Below are positions 31,001 to 41,659 of a stretch of DNA of 64,000 nucleotides, piece after piece. The DNA comes from Melieria omissa (lineage: Eukaryota; Arthropoda; Insecta; Diptera; Ulidiidae): contig OZ020267.1 of the NCBI GenBank assembly GCA_963971225.1, positions 114,028,936 through 114,092,935 of the forward strand, in the 5' to 3' direction. The position numbers and the translations under genes are program-made. Numbering within the stretch: the first letter of the stretch is position 1; every line of letters starts with the position of its first letter. The notes beneath the pieces were generated by a model. That model searched no databases, had not been told where the DNA came from, and saw only the letters and a list, made by a program, of their open reading frames with translations.

Positions 31001-33211
31001 TTAATCAAAAAAATTGCGTGACTGCCAGCGGATTAAGTTTCATGTTTGAGTGTGCAATCTGTGCTGACATATTTATTTAAATATCAAATAAAAACAAAAA
31101 CCCGCAGTATATAGTTATGTGTGTACATCGTTTTGAATTTAATAGATAAAAAGGAATCTTTTGTAATTAAATTATTCATCGAGCTTGCGTTTGGTGTGTG
31201 ATATGTAAAACATTTGCTTATTACATTATTAATTTTATACTTGACCTTTTTAACCCTTTTTTGTACAGTTCTAGTGGTGGAAAGAATGTGTAGAGTTTTA
31301 AAATTAAATTAAATAATTTTTCCGACAATGTTTTTGGGCAATCTGCCACATTAAATCGTTTCCAAATGTCACTGTCTCAATTAAATGCAATACACCTTAC
31401 CCACACAGTTTCTTGATTGCGGCCCCTATTTACCGAGTGGGCAGCAGTTTATTTTTCGACCAACTGCCCAATCTAATGACATTTGATGGCATTAGTCGAA
31501 CTATTGTTGAAACGAATGGTAATTGTATTAGGTGGAGATTTAATGAGGAACGCTAATTACTGCGGTAACTGCGTCGATGCGAACCAGAACCGCAGGAGCT
31601 TCGTCCTTGCCTAACCAACAATGTCAACGACTACTTTTGGCTAACCCTTCTTCAGGGCGTAAGTTTAGGCATTAGGCATCAGCAATTCGGAGCGGAAGCT
31701 AAGCTCATCGCAGAAACGACCCCACATTGTACAATATAGTTTACATATACTAGTGTATCCTCGGCAGGCAACTATGCTTGACTATAACATAGTCAATAAT
31801 AGTCAATAGTTTTAGTGTCACACGATTTCGGTAGTCAATAAGAAATAATTATTTTATGTTAATAATAAGTTAACTCCAATCAATTCAAACTGTGTTTGAT
31901 AACGTAAATAAACAGTTATATTCTCATAAATTGCTGTCAAAAGGAATTCGCATATGATGATTTCTCTAGAGAAATTATTAAATTCTTTTGCGCACAGAGT
32001 GGCATTGTTATATTGGACTTTTTATAGGCCTGTTGTTTTGCAATTCTTCAGTGTCATATACTTTGAATGTCCCAAGAAAGTTGTTACCGTTGTTCTTTAT
32101 TTCGAAACGCAAAAGTCATATACTTTATGCGTACAGGGGCGGATTCAGAAAAAAAATTTAAGGGGTTTACAAATAATTCTTTAAAATGTTTTTAAACCAT
32201 TCAAAAAACAAAAATGACTTTTAATTTGGATGTAGTTGTAAAGTCTACCCTAATATGTAGGAGGTTTCAACCCCCGACACCTCCCTAAATCCGCCACTGA
32301 ATGCGTATAAAAATTGGAAATGCGCATCACTACCACTAACTGAACAAGGAAGCTCAATGGGTGATACCGAGTTTTTTTCCACTATGTTCAATTTTTGGTG
32401 ATTAATTACAGCCGCGCGTTATTTGGCCCCCACTATCAGAAAAGCTCCCAGGGGTCAGTACGCAATTACTTTCATTATATTTATAACATTTTACAATATT
32501 TTAATACATATTACAGAATTCTGGCCTTTAATTCCACAGCAATTTATGCATAGAAGATTTGAACGAACGGCTTTGTGTTTTTGCTTGAATGAATATAATG
32601 TTTTTGTTTTACTTGAATGAATATATCATGTTTAAGCAGGTAAGCAGATTACTTAACAAGTTTTTTATATTTCATGACATAAAGTGTTATCATTCAAAAT
32701 TTCAATTGGAAATATTCTATTCTGGTAGACCAAAATATATCTTTGAGGGCTAATATCACCAAAAAAAAATCTAAATTGTTGATTTTTTAACATCTTATAT
32801 GTTTCCAAATTATTTGCTTCTTTTCAGACTCTTTTTGAAGTGTTTTTGAATGGTTTTTAGTTAATTTTGCACCCATAGAATCTTTTCTTTTTACAAATTT
32901 AAAATTGCGATGAAGAATTGTTTATTTCTGAAATACGTTTTCACCCAAAAATTGGTTTGAAATTTTGTTTTGCCGTTCGAGGCCGTTTGCCCTTTTCCGT
33001 TTCTCGTTGCAGGGTTACAGTTGCCAAATTAGAAATTTTACGCTTGCCAAAGGCTCTGCTTAACGTACTTTCGATTGTTCCACAAAAACATTCGCACAAA
33101 TAATAAGCGATGACATTTACATACCGTATTAACAAATTCAGCTATATTTGACGATATTAAATAATTGCCCTCGCACCAGTCCACGGGCGAACTGCCGTGC
33201 TGCCAGGCCAT
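25066..33211 (-). CDS. bwa: Alkaline ceramidase (brainwashing)
   Basis: Multi-pass membrane hydrolase of the ER/Golgi ceramidase family that splits ceramide into sphingoid base and fatty acid. Exons in transcript order: 33125-33211, 28434-28690, 27930-28067, 25066-25384; 266 residues. The N-terminal DWCEGNY signature carries likely calcium ligands Asp11, Trp12, Glu14, Asn16 and Glu25. The zinc ligands known from human ACER3 are matched by His75 (SMYFHATLS) and His204 and His208 (FPYLHGFWH). Several hydrophobic segments fit the seven-helix fold. The ATG at 33211 is preferred; an in-frame upstream TTG at 33244 is not a normal start. Introns of 4.4 and 2.5 kb hold small transposons. The gene is divergent from the HEATR3-like gene and convergent with pr. 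Identity to Drosophila bwa is by family alignment from memory. Confidence 0.94.
25661..25862 (-). CDS. Possible small secreted-peptide ORF in bwa intron 3
   Basis: A 66-residue reading frame starts with ATG at 25862 (an upstream in-frame extension reaches 26062). It opens with a textbook signal-peptide shape: MVPILNVTKGR, a hydrophobic run FLITFALLLAALLIC, then AKAQ as a likely cleavage point. The rest, which contains FACVGFSRCAYVEIS and later cysteines, resembles no family I know. It lies on the same strand as bwa, wholly inside the intron. A neighbouring frame (25415-25660) encodes a second hydrophobic helix, and an unseen splice could join them. Chance origin is quite possible. Confidence 0.25.
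26490..27393. mobile_element. Non-autonomous DNA element with repeated subterminal motif
   Basis: The ends gtaagggagaggggtgggttgtgaacc and its inverted counterpart (ggttcacaacccagccctctcccttac) mark an element of about 900 bases in bwa intron 3. The unit ctgggttgtgaacca recurs in degenerate form near 26517, 26857 and 26881 and inverted near 27196 and 27366. No transposase is present and I could not find a clear target duplication, so the superfamily is open. Confidence 0.75.
28812..29270 (+). repeat. Helentron-like fragment (tentative)
   Basis: The start ctatatatattatatataaa followed by attaatgtctgattg and a run of ttgcttgtttgct, then cactaaaactcaaaaactag, resembles the 5' ends of Helitron/Helentron-associated repeats common in insects. 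This is pattern memory only; no 3' hairpin or coding part was identified and the right border is a guess. It lies in bwa intron 1. Confidence 0.3.
29271..32133. other. Rest of bwa intron 1
   Basis: No gene recognised. GC-richer islands at about 29830-30080, 30170-30310 and 31400-31720 interrupt the AT-rich background and could be conserved regulatory DNA; that is a guess from composition. Confidence 0.4.
32134..32299. mobile_element. hAT-type MITE with 8-base target duplication
   Basis: The element begins caggggcggatt and ends aatccgccactg, inverted copies of the CAGnGGCGG type found in hAT transposons. It is flanked by tatgcgta (32126-32133) and aatgcgta (32300-32307), an 8-base target duplication with one mismatch, as expected for hAT. 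The 166-base interior has no coding capacity. Confidence 0.85.
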
Positions 33212-34014
33212 GGTGTAAACGTCTAGGGAACTCTGCACGGCCAAGTTTGTTTATTTATATCGCGATTTCGATTCGATTTAGGCTTTGTTATTTCACCTGG
33301 CGGCGGCAGCTATCGTTGTTATTATGTAAGTTGTGTAATAATTTTATGCTCTAGCATAATAAGACTCGAAAATTTTCTATTCAAATTACTGCATGCATCA
33401 AGTACTATACCAGCCAAATGCACTAGCTTTTGTTTTAATTAATCAATGTTTTCCCCAATTACGACGTCTGTGTGAAAGCGCTTGTCTAGTTTTTTCCCGA
33501 CAGCAAAAAACGACAACACAACCACACCGCTCGAATGAATTTCATTCAACTGTCGCAAAATGTAGAAGCACCGCATTAGCAAAACCGAATGTAAAATAAC
33601 AAATGCCAAACAGCTGTTAATGCTCATTCACAATGAGCTTGCGTTCAACTCCGATTGCACCATAAGTTAAGTTCTGAACCCAAATACCATGAATAATCAA
33701 ACTCAAAATGTGATGAATATTCCGACTGATTCGCCAATTTGTTTGTAAGTTTTGCTATTTGCGAATTTAATAAGTTTCCCTGTTTCCCTACCTCTTCAAT
33801 ATTTGGTCATGGTGCACTGAATATAAGAATGCAGCAATGAAGAAAAAACTGGCTTTTAAAAATAGCCCGCGCCACCTATGCGTGACGTTGTTGGCTTGCG
33901 CTACGCTCGTTGGACTTGTTACGGCGAACCGCAGGCTCATTGCTGTCACAAATACTCAGATTTGTTGTCTTTCGTTTGTTGCACGTGGGGGGCGCATTTC
34001 ATTTGCAAGTGAAA
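33212..34014. promoter_or_regulatory. Shared promoter region of bwa and HEATR3-like gene
   Basis: About 800 bases separate the two divergent start codons. No TATA box stands out. A small + strand exon-like piece at 33689-33744 starts with ATG and ends at a strong donor (ttt|gtaagt); joined to the acceptor ending at 33833 it would give only a 26-codon upstream frame. It may be a 5' UTR exon with a short upstream ORF. Confidence 0.45.
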
Positions 34015-36600
34015 ATGGGCAAGACAAGGCGAAATAAAATTCGGCATGCAACTAGCTCGAATCCTTTGGGAATAATAGCCCATCTGGAAGAGGAGTTTGC
34101 AAATGGCGCCGAAAACGAAGTGGATGTGGGCCCGGTGGAGGCAATGCACGAACAGCTACTGAACGTAAACGTGGAGGAGAAGCTAAACGCGCTGCAGTCA
34201 CTGGCAGTACTGGTACTGTCCGGCAATAAGGAAAAGCTGGCTGATATCTGTCGCAGCGATATTATTCGTATTGTCGCACCTTTTCTGTGCGACCGCGATC
34301 AACCGCTGCGTAATGCAGCTGCGGGTGCCTTGAGAAATTTCTCCGTGTGTGTGCCGGTGAGTGAGAGTCGCATGGTTTCGATTTTAGCGACTAATGATTT
34401 TTCTATTGTTATCAGGACGCGTGCGACTATTTGGTGGAGCAGGATGTGTTAACGCCGCTGCTGACCCTGTTGAGCGAGTATGTGCCAAACCCGCAGTGGG
34501 TACCCATTTTCGATGAGACCATGGGCGGGCAGCTAGATTTGCGTTCGGACACTTTTCTGCAGGCCATTAATCTACTGTGGAATCTGTGCGAAAGCTCTGC
34601 GCTAGCGTTGGAAACTTTTAATCAGTCGCAATTACTGGACGGACTGGCACGCTGCATGGACTTTAAGGTCTTTGGCCTGGAAATTGCCATATCGGTGGCA
34701 CAGTGTTTGCTGGTCGTGTCGGAGGGTAACCCAAAGGCTTGGCATATGCTGACACAGCACGTGGGGTCGTTTGTGTGCCTACTCGAACTTTCCGGTGGCT
34801 ACGATCACACTTATTTGCGCACACTGACAGCTGGCAAGTTAATGTAGACAACCATTTATGAAATGAAAAGGCTGATTAAATGGACTAATTTATGTGTAGG
34901 CATACTGTCGAATGTGCCGGCGCTGGCCGCTGCGTACACAAACGTAATTTTAACATCGCTTGCTCAGACGTTGGCAATAGATCATCAGGCAGCATTAGAG
35001 AATGTGTTGCAAGCACGGCCGGAGGAGGAGCGCAACGACAGTGTGTCAGTTTTGGATGTAAATATGGACACTGTTGATGGTATGATACCCAAAAGCAGTG
35101 CTAGACACGCATTTACTTACTGTTCAATTACAGAGGAGACGGAGGAAGCGGCCGCCTTGCGTCGCCGCAAACAGGAATTGCCAACAGCAGCGGAAATTGC
35201 CTTTAAGCAAGTGGGCAACTTGTTGGACGGACAACGTGTAGCTGCCGAGGTGATTACCAATCTGGTGTCGCCCGACGAGGAAGGTAAGGACAATAGAACA
35301 GAATATAGAACTGTCGACTGAGAGTGGGATATTTAAATGTTACTTTTTGTATCTGTTTTGTAGAATGGGTCGATGCCGATGGTGACGATATGTCAGAAGG
35401 CGAAGGTGTTATGGACGGCGAAACGGAGCGCAGCAGTAGCAGCACAAATCTACATGACGAGGACAAATTGTCTGCTGAATTGGTCGAAATAATCAAATCG
35501 CTTGGCTTGGTCGAAAAGGTTTGCTTGTAAATTTATCTTTTACAGAAATTGTCTTCTTGATTTTCTCAATTCTAAAATATTATTGTAGCTTTGGCAAAGA
35601 GCTCAACCCATTGCCGATGGTGTGTCGCAGCGATTGCGTGAAGCTAATATGTCGCTGCTGATGAAGTAAGTACGAAAGCTTATTTCACAATAACTCTTTG
35701 ACCTAATAAAATTCCTATTGATTAGAGTGAAAAATCTGCGCATATCGTCATTGCTTTGTCTGCAGAATTTATGCAACACACTGAGCCCAGACGATATGGG
35801 CGGCCCCAAAGCGCTTTATAATGTGTGGGTCGAATTAGGCCAACAAGTGTTTAAGGGGCCGCAAGATGCAGCCATACTAGAGCCGTCTACATCACTTATG
35901 CGCTCAGCGCTGGAGCGTCTGAAAACGAATAAGGAGCTTTTTAGCCAGATGACAAACAGCGATTTGGAGGTACGTTGTGGTACGGTGTGGTTCGGTGCAA
36001 AGGCACTGCTGCTAGATATTTACTGTATTTGGATAATTTTGTACTGCTTGACAGTTGATCTTCAATGGCGTAAAAAATTGTGGTGTAGCAGAGACTCGTG
36101 CCAATTGGTTGCGAATGCTGGGCACACTGGGCTGTTTGCTACCCGAGCAATTGGTCAGAACAATTATTTCGTTCATAATTGACGCGTGCGCAGAGGTAGG
36201 CGGCTGTTTGTTGTGTGTTCTGAAATGCTTCTAAAAGATGTTGCTATCTTTATTTGCAGGAGGATAATGTGTGGACGATATCTGAAGCACTTGATGCAAT
36301 GATGGATATGTTTGCCGACAACGACTGGAATCAGTTAGTGCTGGAATTGAATTTGGCTGAAGTGCTGAAAAAGCAGGAAAAGATGTTTAAAAATAAAGTA
36401 AGTTGTACCCCTTTATTGGGGGTTTCGTATGTGCAACTATTTCCCTTATTATAAAATCGTTTAAGGTGCGCCAACAACGACGAGAGTTGAGGGAACGCTA
36501 CCCGGCAGTGCAAACTGTACGCACAAATTTGGCACGCTTCATCAAGTACTTGGAAACGGAGGCGGGGAAACATCCAAATGGCAAAACGGCGTGCCGCTAG
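34015..36600 (+). CDS. HEATR3/Syo1-like ribosomal-protein import factor
   Basis: Armadillo/HEAT-repeat protein of the symportin (Syo1) family, which in yeast and human carries uL18 (RPL5) and uL5 into the nucleus for 5S RNP assembly. Exons: 34015-34356, 34416-34833, 34900-35079, 35134-35283, 35364-35518, 35589-35665, 35726-35979, 36089-36195, 36260-36397, 36466-36600; 651 residues versus 680 in human. The basic MGKTRRNK start, the RNAAAGALRNFSVC repeat and the ANWLRMLGTLGCLLP stretch mark the family; an acidic region (DADGDDMSEGEGVMDGE) lies mid-protein. The second intron begins with GC instead of GT. The 54-base intron 35080-35133 is a multiple of three and stop-free, so retention would insert 18 residues. 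AATAAA at 36652-36657 fits the end. I am confident of the family, less of each short intron. Confidence 0.9.
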
Positions 36601-37795
36601 GCTCTAACAGAAATGTAGCATTTTAAATTTATGTTTAGTTCTTCCCGTTCAAATAAAGTTTAAAGTTTCTACATTTTTATAGAATGCTGCTTGTTACATG
36701 TTTTCTTTTATTTAATGAGGAGCAACGCAACGCATTCAATGAGGAGCAATATTTAGATAATTAAAGCCGGTTAGGTAGTTAAACTAAGTTGATGTAGGTA
36801 ATGATGGCTTACACATTAAAAAAATTGTTTTTTTAACGAGTGAATGGAATGATATTTTGGGGCAGTATTTTTATAGGATTGGGGTTAGTAATGTGCCAAG
36901 CTCTTTTCCTGAAAAATTTGGTTTAGGATCTTTCAATATGTATTGAGCTTTTCATATCGTTATCATGAAGAAGGCTCTTCCGAGTTTGAATATATTAAAA
37001 TATTTTATTGGTATTGATTGCACAGACATTTAAATTACGCATAAAATGTATTTAAATAGGTTATTTATACATATATATATATATATAAATGTTCGTATAA
37101 GGTTGTTCAGTGATCGTACGCAATACTACACAAGTAAATATAATTTTCCGAGCTTACATTATTAAGAGAAAATTGCACTTGTAGTCGTTTAGCACTTATC
37201 GTATAAAGTACTCGTAGTTGTGTTCAGTTATGACATGCATACATAAATGTTGTTGTTGACAGTGCATTGTCGCCGTAGACTGCACCATTCAGGGGAGGTA
37301 AACATTTCAGATGCCGCAGCATGTGTTGAGTATGTATTTACACACAGATCTTTGGTAGATACGATGTTACGAGAAATATAAAAATGATATACATGGATCA
37401 TAACACTAAACAACTTGTTTATTTAGGTCGAAACTAGACGGTAACTAGAGCCGCTCCGTTTTAATAATATTATATAATTTTGGCGGCATTGACCTGCAGT
37501 CATATAAATTGTAAATTAACCGGCAGTCGGTTCAAATTCAAATTATTTTACGTTAAGAACATATTTAGCTTTTCACAAGTGGGAAGTACAAACCATCGGT
37601 ATATGAAGGACTGTTCATATATTCATATTAAAAACATATACACAACATGCGTATGCGTGTAATATCGCGAAATCTATAGTTAATTATAGTTACTGCTCCG
37701 AATCGCAGCTGTTCCCAAATCCGCTAACGCTTGTTGGACGCATTGCGAACCCTACAATGTGTACAAAAAATAGCTTATTCCATATATAGTTCGCT
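36601..37795. other. Gap between convergent genes
   Basis: Holds the 3' UTRs of the HEATR3-like gene (AATAAA at 36652) and of the disordered-protein gene on the other strand. A short (TA)n run lies near 37072-37087. No further gene seen. Confidence 0.6.
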
Positions 37796-40700
37796 TTAAT
37801 GATCCGCCAAGTTTTTATTACGCTTGGGCTTAGGCACCGGATTCCAATCCAGGTTGGACGTGGTTGGTGACGTTTCCCGATAGTCGTAAACTTCTTTCTT
37901 GACGGTGCATTTCTTAAATATTTCGCTGTTGTTCAGTTTCTGCGCATCCTCATCACAGCTGTTGCTATCGTTTTGGAGCTGCCCGTTCGTCTCAGCCGCA
38001 CAAGCGCCATTGCTCTGAACATTCGCGCGTTCGCCAACATATTTCGCTACCGAAATTTCCTGAAAGATACGCTGAATATCACGCTGCGCATCGTCGAGAC
38101 TCCTCAAACTCTGCTCCAGACCGGTGTTGGGCTCACTAAATTTGCGCTGTGCAATTGGCGTGCCGTACGTTGTTGTTGTATCCGCCGTTGCTACGCTGGA
38201 TACGTGCACTGCTCGCGTTGGATCCTTGAGTGCTGCAGCGTTCAGCAGACGCTGGCTGCGGTTGATCGATTCGATGATGTCCTTCACTGACTTGCGCTTC
38301 TCGGGTGGCACGTTCGTCTCCAAGGGTGCCAGCGACGATTGCTTCCATTCCATGGGCGACATCGGCTTGGGTCTATACAAATACTCAAATTCCTCTCGCG
38401 CCACCTTTGTTGGCGACGACGCGCCAACCGTCGAGGAGTTGTGACTGGTTAAGTTGGTGTCCAGGAGGTTTTCGTGCGATTCTGTGATTGTTAACGGTGT
38501 GAGTGGCGGGGAGGGACATGCTTCAGCCGACTCCTCTTTTATTATTGCAGGCCCCACTTCTGGCCCCGTGTTACTTTTTGATGTGTCCTCAGCGCTCAGG
38601 GTTACATTATTCACTGTACGCACTTGCACATTTGGCTTGGTATTTTTCAGGTGACGTGGCGCCACTTTTGGTGTTTTTGGTTCCTCAACATTTTCACTCG
38701 ATTCTGCAATGGTTAACTGTTTCGTCGCAGTGGATGTGATTTGCGTGTCCTGCTCACCATTGACTACCGGCGTCTCTGTTGTGTGTTGTGTACCGGTGTT
38801 TGCTGTTGCTGCCAAGGTTCGACTTCCAGCGTTTTCCACTCCGATTTCTGGCGTTTTGACCTCGTTAGCTACACTCCGCTCCGTTGTGCTGCGGTCGCCA
38901 GCTATGACACCCCTTGAAGGCCTATGTATCTCGGCTAACGTATTTACTCGATTCTTATTCTCTAGATTGGGCTTAACTGGCACGACCGGTTTGGCCACAT
39001 TTCCGGTTCTGTGCTCATTGGTAGGTGATTGTTCGGTGATTTTCAGCTCTCCCGCTACAGATTGGTTCTTCACAGAGCTCTTGGGCGATGCCCCTTGTTT
39101 AATGTGCTGCGTAGTTGTTATTGTTTTCTGCGTAACACTTACGGCAGTGTCTGGCTCTCGGCGCATTGCTGGCGGACTCGATAATGTAAATGAAGTTTTC
39201 GCTGTTATCTGACCGGGGCTGAGCGGAGCGTCAGTCCGGAAGCTGGTCACTCGACTTGGTTCCGTTGGTTCCGGGGTTGAGCGCGCGCTACCCACGTGCA
39301 CGTGTATACATTCGACGTGGCCTACTTCCGGTTCCGGTTCCGGTGCAATGCGTCGCTTGGGTGGCTTTTGCGGTTTTATAGGCTTGTTGTGTTCCTCGCT
39401 GGCCGGTATATCATTTCGCGTTGGACTACTCTGCGGAGATGTGGCTGTTGACTTTGTAGGACTGTCGTCAGCGGATTGTAAGGACGTAACGGACGCAGCA
39501 TTTTGCTTGGGCTTTTCGCTATCATAGGAGTTTTCAGGTTTCATCGCATTCGCGTCTGCTGAATCATCATTTGTGACTTTTACGAAGCTTTCGATTTCCG
39601 CGGTAAGATTAGCAATGCTGATGCTTTCCTCTATGTGCAGCGGCTCATCGTGATCTGGTTGTGGCTGTGAGCCTCCTTGACTAGATTCCACCGAAGCAAA
39701 ATACAGAGAATCCTTGCTTCCGCTTTCGCTGTTGTTAGCTTTATGTACCTGAAGAAATTAAGGATATTGATTACATTTGTATTTGTATTAAGGATATTAA
39801 TTACATTTGTATATAAAAAGTGGTCTTCTTAGGTATAAAAATAGATTTTAAATTATGGTATTATTAGGTATTAAAATTATGTATGCAAGTATTGTACGTG
39901 CAGGAAATTTTCTTTTGATCTCGGTTCAGTAGATATTCTCATATTACATGTTATACATTTCAAAAAAGTATCGAGGTATAGTAAAACATATTGCATCACT
40001 AGTTGTTCATCGAAGCACGAATACGTCGAGTATAAATTAAATAAATTAATTTAGTATCAGTAGTAATAAAAAGTGTTAATTATACATATGCACACATGCC
40101 AAAGTATGAGCTCATCAGTGATTTCATAAAGTAAAACTTTATTGATCTATAAAGACCACCTTGATACTCTGCTAGGTGTGCGAAGTTAATGAAATAAAGT
40201 TGAGAATGTTTTCATCGCAAAACCTCGAGTCATCAAGATCTGTTTCAATACCGGACGTACATGTTTTTTTGAAAAAAAAACTTGTCCACAACTTTTTTTA
40301 TGGCAAGAAATCCGCAAGAATTTACCAATCTTAAGAAAAGATATGAGGAATTTGATGTACTTATTCCTTAATACATTAAATAACATTACACATCTAACAT
40401 TAAATATACCACTTACCGCAACTGGAGGCGGCGCTGGGGCGCGGCGCTTCTTGCGTGCAACTTTCTTTATTGGTGTCGAAGTTGACAGTTGCCGTTCATC
40501 AATTGAAATGTCCTCATTATCTTCATCTTCGTCCGTATCAAATGGATTTGTGCTTGCCACACTGATTTGCGATGAACTAATTGCAAGTGATGGAAGAAAA
40601 AATGCAATTAGCACTCACATTCTAATAGCTTCGAACATGTGCACATATACGAATGCAACTCAACAACAGGTTAACAATAACGCTTTGCACTGTGAGACGA

Positions 40701-41623
40701 ATTCACTGTTGATATTGAACGAAAAGGAAAAGTGTACGCAGCGGCACAAACACAGACGTGGATGCGGAATGCCCATCGAAATGGCGAAATAGTTGGATGG
40801 TTGGTTGGTTGTTTGAGTATTTTGAAAGCGCAACTCACCCGCGTGCCAAAACCTCGCATGGATCACGTCTACCGAAATCAGAGCTACGCAGTGGCTGTGG
40901 TGTCACAGATCCACCGTACACATACCTTCGGGGCGGTGGCGCGCCGAATGACTGGTGCGCGCTGACTTTTGTGCCCATTTGAATGGTGCTGCGATATTGA
41001 TCGTTGCGATTGAAATCCATGCGAACTGGACTTTTCTGAAAATGCAAAATGCCACCATTAAATATATGTATCGGTATCTGCTGATTGTCGGGCTCAAATA
41101 CCTTGGCGGGGTGTACATTTTGCAATGAACTCCTGTAGACTGCGTTACGCGGGAAGTTGTTGTTGTTGCCCGCGGTGTCATTGGTCGAGTATCGGTCCTG
41201 ATGGTTGGGTAAGGTGAAATCATTACGCATTGTCACGCCATACTGCATGTCACGCCGCAGTGGTGGCGGACTCTCGGAGGTCTTATTGATGCCCAAAGTG
41301 GATGATTTCTTCTTTAGTCTGAACGACTTGAATGCCCTTTAGAACAGATGACAAGAGCACATTTAATTTCAAACATTGGTAAGACAAGGTCAAACAGATG
41401 TGATTTCGATTGATATATACCAAACGTCTTTGAGCCCGCCTAGTGAGAAGCTGTTTCGTCGTTCGCCATTACTGCCGCTTTTGCCGATATGCCAAAAGCG
41501 TAGGCGCTTGTGTTGATCGTCCTCGTAGAAGGGATTCAGATGTTCCGGATAGTTGTAAATAGAAACCTGGCTGGTGGAGCGACCGTTCCGCCTTACAAAT
41601 ACGTCGCCGTTTAAGCTGGTCAT
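37796..41623 (-). CDS. Large disordered protein with NPF and KKRRAP motifs
   Basis: Not identified by name. Exons in transcript order: 41421-41623, 40839-41336, 40417-40576, 37796-39748; frame is kept at each junction, giving 937 residues. The N-terminus (MTSLNGDVFVRRNGRSTSQ, then YNYPEHLNPFYEDD) looks tightly constrained and is followed by a basic patch FRLKKKSS. NPF tripeptides at about 30-32 and 244-246 suit EH-domain binding, and an RKKRRAPAPPP stretch near 278-288 recalls the KRRAP motifs of Cordon-bleu-type actin regulators. The 650-residue last exon is mostly Ser/Thr/Pro/Glu-rich and predicted disordered by eye. An acceptor just upstream of the ATG (ttaaattacag, about 41659) implies a separate 5' UTR exon further up. 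An adaptor in membrane traffic or actin control is only a suggestion from the short motifs. Confidence 0.85.
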
Positions 41624-41659
41624 ATTGGCAAAATTACGTTCTGGTTATTCAGATGATGC

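Noticed and set aside
33212..33244. Upstream start of bwa at 33244
   Set aside because: The codon is TTG; the ATG at 33211 gives the usual short leader before the DWCE motif.
35980..36088. Coding continuation past 35979 in the HEATR3-like gene
   Set aside because: The open frame runs on, but splicing 35979 to 36089 restores the family alignment and phase.
38709..39212. 167-codon open frame on the + strand
   Set aside because: Antisense shadow of the long last exon of the disordered-protein gene.
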